The notes beneath the pieces were generated by a model, which was given only the letters and a program-made list of their open reading frames with translations, did no database searches and was not told the origin of the DNA. A program made the translations under genes and the position numbers. DNA of 64,000 nucleotides, from NCBI GenBank assembly GCA_019636235.1, contig JAHBXW010000001.1, positions 794,488 to 858,487 of the forward strand, given 5' to 3'. Each line of letters opens with the position of its first letter. Position 1 is the first letter of the stretch. Of the stretch, positions 46,357-54,748 are shown one piece after another. The stretch comes from Planctomyces sp. Lineage in GTDB: Bacteria; Planctomycetota; Planctomycetia; Planctomycetales; Planctomycetaceae.

Positions 46357-47978
46357 TGTTCGCACTCGGAATTCGCTATCTCACCGGCTATTCCGTCGCG
46401 ACGGATGTCTCGAATCGCGAGCGGGCGGAATGGCCGCCGCACCCGGCGCGGGTCTTTCTGGCCCTGGCGGCGGCTCATTTCGAGACGGGGGGCGATCCTG
46501 ACGAACGGGCCGCTCTCGAGTGGCTTGAACTTCAGACGGAGGCCCCCGGCGTCGTCGTCGGGAAGGCGTTTCCTCGGGACGTGGTCGTCCACTACGTGCC
46601 GGTCAACGACATGGAGACGCCTAGAAACCCATCGGCGCTGAAACCGGAGGCGGTGTCGGCGGCAATGGTCATCATCCCCCAATACCGGTCCAAAAAGCGG
46701 CCGCGCTCGTTTCCTCGCGTCGCCCTTGACCGTGATCATTCCGGCGAGCCGCTCCCCGTCTATTTCGTCTGGGCGAACTCAACTCCGGAGTCCTCGGTCC
46801 GGAGCGCGCTGGATCGGCTCTGCTCCAAGGTGATCCGGATTGGCCACTCCTCGTCCTTCGTGCAATTGTGGGTTGAGGACAATCCGCCAGTTACAAACCT
46901 CGAACCCGATGAACTCGGCGAAACGCGGATGCGGGTAGTAGGCCCCGGGACGCTGAGGATGCTGGAGTCCAGCTACAACCGCGAAGCGATCGACGACTGG
47001 GCTGACCTGCAGGAGCGGATCGTCGCGTCCAAGGGGAAAGCGAAAGCCGCACTCAAGAAGGAACTTGCGGATCGCTTTGGTGGTCGGCAGCCACAGAGCC
47101 TGCGGCCGACGATCAGCCTCTGGCAGGGATACAGAGGAGTCGCCGAGAAACAGCGCCATGAATCGCATCGAGGTCCGTTCGATTCGAACCTGATGATCCT
47201 GAGCCTCGAGGAAGGGCCGGTCCTCGGGTTGGAATCCACATGGCAGCTCGCAACGGCGATGCATAAGACGCTCCTCAAGCAGTGCCATCCGGCGCCGGAG
47301 TGGATCAGCGGGCATCAACCGGACGGAAGTCCTTCGAAATCCTCCCACCTCGCGATTGTGCCGCTCCCCTTCGTTGAGCATGAACACGCCGATGGGCACC
47401 TGCTCGGATTGGCGCTGGCGTTCCCGCGGGAGATCGCATCCGAGGAGATCGGAAAGGCGATGAGCGGATTTTTCTACGAGTCGAACGGCGACTCCAAGGA
47501 AATCGAATTGCGGCTGAACTCGCTCGGCAATTGGCGCGTCCTGCGCGAAATCCGGTCCTCGCCTCCTCTGTCGCTGAAATCGGAGATATGGACGAGGCCA
47601 AGCTGTCATTGGGCCACCGTGACTCCGATCGTCCTGGATCACCACCCGAAGGCCGAGCGTTCCAGGGACCGCCAACGCTGGTCGCTGGAAGTCGCTGAAG
47701 TAATAGCCCAGAGTTGCGATCGGCAGGGACTGCCACGGCCCATCGGTATCGACGTCGATAAGACGAGTTGGTTTCGCGGCGTCCCGCGCGCCGTCGCCGG
47801 CAAAGGGGGCGGGTTCCCGCTGATGCCGGTCAAGCCCGGCCAACCGCCCCGGCAACAGGTCCACGCCTGGCTCAGATTCGAGTCCCCGGTGGAGGGGCCG
47901 CTGCTCCTGGGTGCGGGTCGATACCGGGGATACGGTTTGTGTCGCCCGTGGAACCAACCCAAGGAGGGTCGTCAATGA
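46356..47978 (+). CDS. csb2: Type I-G Cas5-Cas6 fusion (Csb2, GSU0054 family)
   Basis: 540 residues. Csb2 joins a Cas5-like half (residues about 1-220: LGIRYLTGYSVATD, EWPPHPARVFLALAAAHFE) and a Cas6-like half that is expected to cut pre-crRNA in the repeat. The C-terminal glycine-rich RAMP loop is GPLLLGAGRYRGYGLCRP. Histidines around HESHRGPFDSN and HEHADGHLLGLAL are candidates for the Cas6 catalytic site, not proven. The start overlaps the csb1 stop by one base (TGATG), and the stop overlaps the cas3 start (ATGA), so csb1-csb2-cas3 are translationally coupled. Confidence 0.9.
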   Translation: MFALGIRYLTGYSVATDVSNRERAEWPPHPARVFLALAAAHFETGGDPDERAALEWLELQTEAPGVVVGKAFPRDVVVHYVPVNDMETPRNPSALKPEAVSAAMVIIPQYRSKKRPRSFPRVALDRDHSGEPLPVYFVWANSTPESSVRSALDRLCSKVIRIGHSSSFVQLWVEDNPPVTNLEPDELGETRMRVVGPGTLRMLESSYNREAIDDWADLQERIVASKGKAKAALKKELADRFGGRQPQSLRPTISLWQGYRGVAEKQRHESHRGPFDSNLMILSLEEGPVLGLESTWQLATAMHKTLLKQCHPAPEWISGHQPDGSPSKSSHLAIVPLPFVEHEHADGHLLGLALAFPREIASEEIGKAMSGFFYESNGDSKEIELRLNSLGNWRVLREIRSSPPLSLKSEIWTRPSCHWATVTPIVLDHHPKAERSRDRQRWSLEVAEVIAQSCDRQGLPRPIGIDVDKTSWFRGVPRAVAGKGGGFPLMPVKPGQPPRQQVHAWLRFESPVEGPLLLGAGRYRGYGLCRPWNQPKEGRQ

Positions 47979-50947
47979 GTCTCTCACCGGAACGGTTCGA
48001 CGAGTTCTTCCATGAACTCTGGGGGGCCAATCCTTTTCCCTGGCAACGTCGCCTTGCGGAAAAGACTTGCAATGGCGTCTGGCCGGAATTCATTGACCTT
48101 CCCACCGCCAGCGGCAAAACGGCGTGCCTGGACATCGCCATCTTCGCCCTGGCGGTGCAGGCGGTCCTCCCGCCAGACAAGCGCACGCTCGGACGACGGA
48201 TCTACTTTGTCGTCAACCGCCGCGTCATTGTTGATGAAGCGAACGACCGGGCGGGGACGATCGCGCAAAAACTGCTCAATCCGTCTCCGCAAACTTGCCT
48301 GGCCGAGGTCGCTGCGGCATTGCAACACGTCAGCGGCGACACCAATGCTCCTCCGCTGGATGTGGCGATGCTGCGCGGCGGCATCGTGCGGGACAACCGC
48401 TGGGCCCGGTCGCTTACGCAGCCGACGGTTATCACCAGCACAGTCGATCAGGTCGGTTCGCGGCTCCTGTTTCGCGGCTACGGCGTCACCCCCGAAGCCG
48501 CTCCTCTGCACGCGGCTCTCGTCGCACAAGACAGCCTGATCCTGCTCGACGAAGCTCACATCAGTCAACCATTCGTTCAAACTCTGCAGGCGGTTCGGCG
48601 CTACCGGGGGGAGAAATGGGCGGCCGAGCCCGTTCTCACGCCCTTTCACTTTGTCCAGATGACGGCCACTCCCAGCGACTCGGACGGAGAGGTCTTTGGA
48701 CTTGACGATGATGATCGGCAGGCGCTGGCTGAACGTCACGGTGCGAGCAAGCCGGTCTCGCTGCAAATCGCTGAGAAAGCCAAAGGGAAAGGGGGAAAGG
48801 CGGTTCGCGAACTCGCTGTCGAATTGGCGAAGAACGCAGTGGAACTTGTCGACGATCAACGGCGGAACGTCGCGGTCGTGGTGAATCGCGTCGCCACGGC
48901 GCGCGAGGTTCATCGTCTGCTTCAGGAAAAGCACCGGGGAAGAGCCCCGGATGAGGAACCGTCGGCGGACGCCCTGCTTGCCATCGGCCGCATGAGGCCG
49001 CTGGACCGCGACGAACTCACTTGCCGCATCCAGAAGCGCGTCGGCAAATGTCGCAGCCAAGCGAAAGGGGCTGACGCAGACGCTCGTCCGATGTTCGTGG
49101 TGGCGACGCAATGCCTTGAAGTCGGCGCGGACCTCGATTTCGATGCGATGATCAGCGAGTGCGCTTCGATCGACGCACTCCGGCAGCGGTTCGGCCGGCT
49201 CAATCGCACCGGCCGGCCCATCGACGCCCGAGGCTGCATCGTCGCCCGAGCCGATCAGATCGGAGATGAGGAAGACCCGATTTATGGCCCCGCCCTGGCG
49301 GCCGCCTGGATGTGGCTCAACTCGATCGCAACGGAAGGGAAAGTCGATTTCGGCGTCAATGCGCTCGCCGTCGTACTGGACTCGGCAGCATCCGAGACCG
49401 TCCAAGGAATGTTGGCGCCTCGGCTCGACGCTCCGATCATGCTGCCCGCGTATGTGGACCTCTGGGCGCAAACGAGTCCCATTCCCACTCCGGACCCCGA
49501 CGTCGCGATCTTCCTGCACGGTCCGCAGCGCGGCGACCCGGAAGTCAATGTCTGCTGGCGCGACGATTTGATCGACGATCCTGGGTTGGACAGAGAGGAA
49601 GCCTGGCGGCAGATCGTCAGTCTCTGCCCGCCGAGTTCTCCTGAATGCATGCCGACGCCTCTCAGTGTCGTCCGACGCTGGCTCTCGAACGAGCCGGTCT
49701 CTGACGATCACGCCTCCGATTTGCTCAACGACGTAGCCGAGGAATCGACGGACAGTGCCGCCACGCCGATGTGCCAGGCATTGGCCTGGCGCGGACTGGA
49801 ACGCAGCCAACTCGTGACCCGGGCTCGCGACGTGCATCCCGGCGATACACTCGTCCTCCCGACTTCCGCGGAGGGTTGGGACGTGTTCGGCCACAAGCCT
49901 GCCGACGCCGAGCCCGATCGCGCCGAAGAGGCCTGTCGCCTGTCGCGCGGTCGACTGTGTTTGCGGCTGCACCCCGGGCGATTCGCAGACTGGAAGGACG
50001 AATCCTCCCAACCACTCAAGGAATGGCTGCTTGATCCCGACTCCCCATTGAAGTCTCGCGAAATTCGCGACGCAATTCAGGCGGCCATCGACGGAGGAAC
50101 CCTGGGCGCCGCGGTTCAGAATACATTGCAGGGAATCCTGAACGACGGCGCATTTGAAATCCATCGCTATCCGTCGGGCCGGGGAGTCGTGCTGACGAGT
50201 CGTCGTCGTCTTCGAAGCGAGTGCGGCCCGCTGCCGACCATGGACGATGGGGACGATGAACCCTCCTGCTACGCGTCGGAGACTCCGGTAACACTGGCCC
50301 ATCACCTCCACGATGTCCGCGATGAACTGGCCCGTTCACTCCAGTTGGTTTGTCTGAACGGCTGGAGTGGTCCACTTAAGCTGTCTGCGGAATGGCATGA
50401 CCTGGGAAAGGCTGACCATCGCTTTCAGGCGCTGCTGCTCAACGGCTCCCCTCAGGAGGCGGCGGCTCAACGCCTGCTGTATGCGAAATCGGGGCGAATG
50501 CCCCGAACTCAGGCGGATCGAAACGCCGCGTATCGACACAGCGGCCTGCCGCGCGGATTTCGTCATGAGATGCTCTCCGTCCAGCTGGCCGAACGACTGG
50601 TCGGCAGACTGCCGGAGGAACCGCGGCAGCGCGACCTGTTGCTGCATCTCATCGCGGCGCACCACGGTCGCGCACGCCCCTTCGCGCCGGTCGTTGAGGA
50701 CGACGATCCTCCCGAAGTTCAACTGTCGCTGGAAGAGTTGGAGGCCAACTTGAGCGGAGCACAGCGGCAGGAACTCCCGCCGCATCGCATCGACTCCGGA
50801 ATCGCGGAACGCTTTTGGCTTTTGACACGATGCTTCGGCTGGTGGGGATTGGCATACCTGGAAGCCATTCTAAGGCTGGCAGATCAACGGGCGAGTGCAG
50901 ACGGATCACAACGATCGACATCTGACACGTCTGCAGCAAGCGAATAA
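47975..50947 (+). CDS. cas3: Type I-G Cas3, helicase first and HD nuclease last
   Basis: 990 residues. SF2 helicase with Walker A (LPTASGKTACLD, about residue 43) and DEAH box (SLILLDEAHISQP), helicase C-terminal motif FVVATQCLEVGADLDFD and QRFGRLNRTGR. The HD nuclease is at the C-terminus, with AEWHDLGKADHRFQAL near residue 810 and histidines at RHEMLSVQLAE and LIAAHHGRARP. This domain order, HD after helicase, is characteristic of type I-G and opposite to most type I systems. The next gene starts 12 bp downstream with its own RBS. It acts by degrading DNA recruited by the effector complex. Confidence 0.92.
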   Translation: MSLSPERFDEFFHELWGANPFPWQRRLAEKTCNGVWPEFIDLPTASGKTACLDIAIFALAVQAVLPPDKRTLGRRIYFVVNRRVIVDEANDRAGTIAQKLLNPSPQTCLAEVAAALQHVSGDTNAPPLDVAMLRGGIVRDNRWARSLTQPTVITSTVDQVGSRLLFRGYGVTPEAAPLHAALVAQDSLILLDEAHISQPFVQTLQAVRRYRGEKWAAEPVLTPFHFVQMTATPSDSDGEVFGLDDDDRQALAERHGASKPVSLQIAEKAKGKGGKAVRELAVELAKNAVELVDDQRRNVAVVVNRVATAREVHRLLQEKHRGRAPDEEPSADALLAIGRMRPLDRDELTCRIQKRVGKCRSQAKGADADARPMFVVATQCLEVGADLDFDAMISECASIDALRQRFGRLNRTGRPIDARGCIVARADQIGDEEDPIYGPALAAAWMWLNSIATEGKVDFGVNALAVVLDSAASETVQGMLAPRLDAPIMLPAYVDLWAQTSPIPTPDPDVAIFLHGPQRGDPEVNVCWRDDLIDDPGLDREEAWRQIVSLCPPSSPECMPTPLSVVRRWLSNEPVSDDHASDLLNDVAEESTDSAATPMCQALAWRGLERSQLVTRARDVHPGDTLVLPTSAEGWDVFGHKPADAEPDRAEEACRLSRGRLCLRLHPGRFADWKDESSQPLKEWLLDPDSPLKSREIRDAIQAAIDGGTLGAAVQNTLQGILNDGAFEIHRYPSGRGVVLTSRRRLRSECGPLPTMDDGDDEPSCYASETPVTLAHHLHDVRDELARSLQLVCLNGWSGPLKLSAEWHDLGKADHRFQALLLNGSPQEAAAQRLLYAKSGRMPRTQADRNAAYRHSGLPRGFRHEMLSVQLAERLVGRLPEEPRQRDLLLHLIAAHHGRARPFAPVVEDDDPPEVQLSLEELEANLSGAQRQELPPHRIDSGIAERFWLLTRCFGWWGLAYLEAILRLADQRASADGSQRSTSDTSAASE

Positions 50948-50959
50948 CGGGAGCACGCA

Positions 50960-51919
50960 ATGCCTGTTCACGCTTCCACTGGCGAACCCATTGTGCTTCG
51001 CGGACTCGATGGTACAAACCCTTTGGCCTTTCTCGCAGCGCTCGGAACGCTGCGCGCCCTCACGCTGGGACGTCCTGAACTTGGCGTCCGAATGTGCTGG
51101 AGCCGGCACGCGGCCTGGAATCCGTGTCTCCTGTTTGAGTGCGAACAGCCGGCGGAGGATCAGCTTGCGGAATTGCTGCACCAATCGCTGACGGGCCGGG
51201 AAAGTTCGCCTGAATTCAATGCCATTGGTCAGGATCTGACTGTCGAACCCGCGGTCTTTCGCGACTTCGCGCGTTCGGCTGCGAAGGAGGCCACGCCCAA
51301 AGCACGGACCACAGCCGACTTCGCCGCAGCGTATGGGTGCGACGCACTGACCACGGAGGTCTCTGGCGGGCGGATTATTCAGGACACGGCACTACGAACA
51401 ATGTCCGGCACCGGGCATCAACACTTCCTCGCGTTCGTGCGCAATATTATCATGGCCACGACCGCTTCGCATATCGCCAAGTCGCTTTTCAGACTATGGC
51501 AGTATAATGATCCAGTCCAGAACCTTACGCTTCGGTTTGACCCGATCGACGACGTCCGCTATGCGCTTCAGTGGCGTGATCCGAGCGGCGACCCGCGTCG
51601 CAAGACGACGGGTTCGATGCTTGGCGCCAATCGCCTGGCGATCGAGGGGCTTCCATTGCTTGCAACCGCACCATGCGGCACACGCCTCGGCACCACCGGC
51701 TTTCGAGGATACAGGAGCAAAGGCACGCATTGGACCTGGCCAATTTGGGAACGGCCGATCGGGCTGGATGTGGTCCGAACGCTTCTGACGGATGCACGCT
51801 TGCAGCAGACGCCGCTCCCCCGCAGTGAGTTGTTGCACCTGGGCGTGTGCGAGGTGTTTCGGAGTCAACGACTGACAATTGAAAAATGGCGGAACTTCAC
51901 GGTTGGAAGTCCTGCATAG
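50960..51919 (+). CDS. Type I-G Cas8-like / Cas3-extension family protein
   Basis: 319 residues. It opens with IVLRGLDGTNPLAFLAALGTLRAL, then a CW-containing segment (RMCWSRHAAWNPCLLFEC), a middle ADFAAAYGCDA and GTGHQHFLAFVRNI, and ends in RNFTVGSPA. I recall this as the protein that follows cas3 in many I-G loci and acts as a Cas8-like large-subunit or Cas3-extension component. It is far shorter than Csx17 (about 700 residues), the other I-G large-subunit candidate, which is absent here. The natural end and normal start (GGGAG RBS) argue against truncation. Function of this subunit in I-G is not established from sequence alone. Confidence 0.6.
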   Translation: MPVHASTGEPIVLRGLDGTNPLAFLAALGTLRALTLGRPELGVRMCWSRHAAWNPCLLFECEQPAEDQLAELLHQSLTGRESSPEFNAIGQDLTVEPAVFRDFARSAAKEATPKARTTADFAAAYGCDALTTEVSGGRIIQDTALRTMSGTGHQHFLAFVRNIIMATTASHIAKSLFRLWQYNDPVQNLTLRFDPIDDVRYALQWRDPSGDPRRKTTGSMLGANRLAIEGLPLLATAPCGTRLGTTGFRGYRSKGTHWTWPIWERPIGLDVVRTLLTDARLQQTPLPRSELLHLGVCEVFRSQRLTIEKWRNFTVGSPA

Positions 51920-52247
51920 CGAATCCTTCGCCTCAGCGCCTTCGTTCTTTCACAACCCGATTTCGAACATTCCGATTGCCACCCCTTGGGCCGGGCGTTA
52001 GGTTGGCGGCGTCGGCTGTGATGGGCACGTTCGGGGGCGGATTGCTTGGGGTCCCGCAGCGAGCTGATGCATCTCCGCCGGCGCCGTCGACGGGTGGTGG
52101 CAGGGCGGGAGCTTTCGTCGCCTGGTCCCGGCGGGGCGCGTCGGGAGGGCGGACCGTTGGGGGCGGGGGGACGGGGCGGCTTTGCCGGAGGGAGTCCCGT
52201 CGCTTTTCCACGGAGGGCGCCTTCGTCCCTGACGCAAGGAGCCCGCA
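51920..52247. other. GC-rich gap inside the cas locus
   Basis: 328 bp between the effector genes and cas4-cas1 with no convincing ORF. It splits the effector operon from the adaptation genes and probably carries a second promoter. The cas4-cas1 start has its own RBS (AAGGAG, 6 nt before ATG). Confidence 0.45.
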
Positions 52248-54170
52248 ATGATCTCCGGGCCGCGTGTTAGCGCTGTGAGTCCAGTGTCCAGCGTCGAGAG
52301 TCCGGGGAGGAATACGCCGGATCCTGACGATGCAAACGAGCTCGCCCTCATCCCTGTGAGGATGCTCAACGAGTTCACCTATTGTCCCCGGTTGGGCTAT
52401 CTCGAGTGGGTGCAGGGGGAGTGGGCCGACAACCTGGAGACGCGACAGGGAACCTTCGGGCATCGCAATGTCGACCAGCCGGACCGGCAGCAGTTCGGGA
52501 GTCCAGAGTCGAATGTCCAGAGTCCAGAACCGGCGGACGGCGCATCAGATCCAGGATCGTCCGCGCCGAAGGACGACTCCATTCACGCCCGCTCGATTTC
52601 GCTCTCCGCGCCGCTGGAGGGACTGGTCGCCAAGTTGGATGTGCTGGAGATCGAAGGCACGCGGGCCACGCCGGTCGATTACAAACGAGGCAAAGTCCCC
52701 GACGTCCCCGGCGGCGCCTACGACCCCGAACGCGTGCAGCTCTGCGCCCAGGGGCTGATCCTGCGCGAGAACGGCTTTGAGTGCACGGAGGGCGTGCTTT
52801 ATTTCATGGGCTCCAGGCAGCGGGTGACGATTCCCTTTGATGACGAGTTGATTTCCCACACGCGCGAGCAGGCCCGCAGGCTTCGCGCGACCGCGGCCCG
52901 CGGTGTTTGCCCGCCGCCGCTGGTCGACAGTCCCAAGTGCCCGCGGTGTTCGCTGGTCACGATCTGCCTCCCGGACGAGACGAACTTTCTGCGGCACTTC
53001 GGCGGTGATGCAGATAAACCGGCGGATGGCGGCATCACGGACATCGCTCCCGACGGCGATCAACTCACCCTCCGCATCGCCCCGCCGACCGGCGAACCAC
53101 CCAAACCTGACGACGGCGTAGCCGGGTCCGCACCGCCTCTCAAAGACGGCCTCCGCCGACTGCTCCCCGCCCGCAACGATGCCCTTCCCCTCTATGTCCA
53201 GGAGTTCGGCGCCTACCTCGGCAAGTCCGGGGACCGGCTGACCGTGAGCAAAGAGCGCAAGGAACTTGCCAGCGTGCGGCTGCTCGACATCTCGCAGGTC
53301 TGCCTGTTCGGCAACGTCACCGTCTCCGCCCCAGCCCTCAAGGAGTTGACGACCCGCGGCATTCCGATCTGCCACTTCACCTACGGCGGCTGGTTCCACG
53401 GCATGACGACCGGCCTCGTGCATAACAACGTGGAACTCCGCATCCGCCAGTACGCCGCGGCGAGCGATCCGGCCGAGTCACTGGCCCTGGCCAAGGCGAT
53501 GGTCGCAGGCAAGATCAAGAACTGCCGGACACTGTTGCGGCGGCACCTCGGCGACCGTGAGGCTCCCGTCCTGCGGCAACTGGCGGAATATTGCCGCCGC
53601 GTTCGCCGGGTCGACTCGATCGACAGCCTGCTGGGACTCGAAGGGATGGCGGCCAAGGAATACTTTTCCTCTTACTTCATCCTGATCGCCGGCCAGAGCG
53701 AGTTCGATGTTCACAGCCGCAACCGTCGTCCGCCGCGCGACCCAATCAACGCTGTGCTCTCGTTCGTCTACAGCCTGCTGACGAAGGAACTGACGATCGC
53801 GCTCCAGTCGGTCGGATTTGACCCGATGCTGGGGTTCTATCATCGACCGCGATTCAGTCGGCCGTCGCTGGCCCTCGACCTGGCCGAAGAGTTCCGGCCG
53901 CTGATTGCCGACTCGGTGACGCTCACCGTATTCAACAACGGCGAGGTCGACGGCGGGTCGTTTCTCGAGCGGGCCGGCGCCGCCACACTCACGTCCGCCG
54001 GCCGTCGCGCTGTCCTCGCCGCCTACGAGCGCCGCCTGGCTACGGAGATCACCCACCCGATCTTCGGATACAAGGTCAGCTATCGCCGCGTGTTGGAAGT
54101 GCAGGCGCGACTCCTCGCACGGACGATGCTGGGGGAGATTGCCGCGTACCCGAACTTCTGCACGCGCTGA
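52248..54170 (+). CDS. Cas4-Cas1 fusion, spacer adaptation protein
   Basis: 640 residues. Residues about 35-265 are Cas4: the iron-sulfur cysteines are C47 (LNEFTYCPRLGYLEW) and a cluster CPPPLVDSPKCPRCSLVTIC, and the nuclease residues are in KLDVLE and PVDYKRGK. Residues about 305-640 are Cas1: LPLYVQEFGAYLGKSG, the metal glutamate in LLGLEGMAAKEYFSSYF, HRPRFSRPSLALDLAEEF with histidine and acidic ligands. Such Cas4-Cas1 fusions are a hallmark of type I-G and couple PAM-directed prespacer trimming to integration. Two low-complexity serine/proline insertions occur in the Cas4 part (about residues 8-25 and 84-105), encoded by GTCCAGAGT-like short repeats. Confidence 0.92.
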   Translation: MISGPRVSAVSPVSSVESPGRNTPDPDDANELALIPVRMLNEFTYCPRLGYLEWVQGEWADNLETRQGTFGHRNVDQPDRQQFGSPESNVQSPEPADGASDPGSSAPKDDSIHARSISLSAPLEGLVAKLDVLEIEGTRATPVDYKRGKVPDVPGGAYDPERVQLCAQGLILRENGFECTEGVLYFMGSRQRVTIPFDDELISHTREQARRLRATAARGVCPPPLVDSPKCPRCSLVTICLPDETNFLRHFGGDADKPADGGITDIAPDGDQLTLRIAPPTGEPPKPDDGVAGSAPPLKDGLRRLLPARNDALPLYVQEFGAYLGKSGDRLTVSKERKELASVRLLDISQVCLFGNVTVSAPALKELTTRGIPICHFTYGGWFHGMTTGLVHNNVELRIRQYAAASDPAESLALAKAMVAGKIKNCRTLLRRHLGDREAPVLRQLAEYCRRVRRVDSIDSLLGLEGMAAKEYFSSYFILIAGQSEFDVHSRNRRPPRDPINAVLSFVYSLLTKELTIALQSVGFDPMLGFYHRPRFSRPSLALDLAEEFRPLIADSVTLTVFNNGEVDGGSFLERAGAATLTSAGRRAVLAAYERRLATEITHPIFGYKVSYRRVLEVQARLLARTMLGEIAAYPNFCTR

Positions 54171-54274
54171 CGTTTCGCCGGTTCACGCGCCGGCAATCCA
54201 TTGCTTCGCACTCCCGATCGTCACTGGCTTCCCGTTCGCTTTCATCGACGAACATACAACGTTCATCGTCCACC

Positions 54275-54568
54275 ATGCGCAACGTCCACATCATCGCCTA
54301 CGATATCGCCTGCCCCAAGCGTTACCGACAGGTCTACAAGGCGATGTGCGGCCACGGCGACCCGGTGCAGTACTCCATCTTCCGCTGTGAACTTTCGGAC
54401 CTGGAGCTGCACAAGCTGAAGGAGCTGCTCTGGCCGGTCTTGAACCTTTCGGAGGATCGCGTCATGATCGTGGATCTCGGCCCGGTGGATGGCCGCGGCG
54501 ATGCGTGCATCGAGTTCTGGGGGGATCCGAAGTCGACGCCTCACGATCGCACAGCGGCGATCGTTTGA
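54275..54568 (+). CDS. cas2: Cas2 endoribonuclease-fold adaptation protein
   Basis: 97 residues. Starts with MRNVHIIAYDIACPKRYRQV, the ferredoxin-like strand with the conserved aspartate in AYDIACPKR, followed by CGHGDPVQYSIFRCEL and a C-terminal EDRVMIVDLGPVDGRG. Forms the central dimer of the Cas1-Cas2 integrase. It sits 104 bp after cas4-cas1 and 180 bp before the first repeat of the array, the usual order for a leader-proximal cas2. Confidence 0.93.
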   Translation: MRNVHIIAYDIACPKRYRQVYKAMCGHGDPVQYSIFRCELSDLELHKLKELLWPVLNLSEDRVMIVDLGPVDGRGDACIEFWGDPKSTPHDRTAAIV

Positions 54569-54748
54569 CGATCGAGCGGTGCAGTGCCGGAAAATCTCCC
54601 GGTGCCGCTCGCAAGCGTCAAGTTGCTCTTTGGCAATCTGTTAGGAGAACTTGGACTCTGATCAGTTGTGAGTTCTGGCAGCCTCCACGGCAACCGCTCG
54701 CAATCCGCAACGTAAGTCGCTGGCCGGCAACGGTCTGAGACGCGGGCG
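54569..54748 (+). promoter_or_regulatory. CRISPR leader
   Basis: 180 bp between cas2 and the first repeat. The orientation is supported by the repeat 3' end ATTGAAGC and by the adaptation genes lying immediately upstream. It contains the TTGCTCTTTGGCAATCTG stretch (about 54624-54640), which could be a leader signal. Promoter boxes were not assigned. Confidence 0.65.

Noticed and set aside
46779..50311. Large minus-strand frames opposite csb2 and cas3
   Set aside because: Antisense shadows of high-GC genes; no recognisable domains, while the plus-strand frames carry the Cas motifs.
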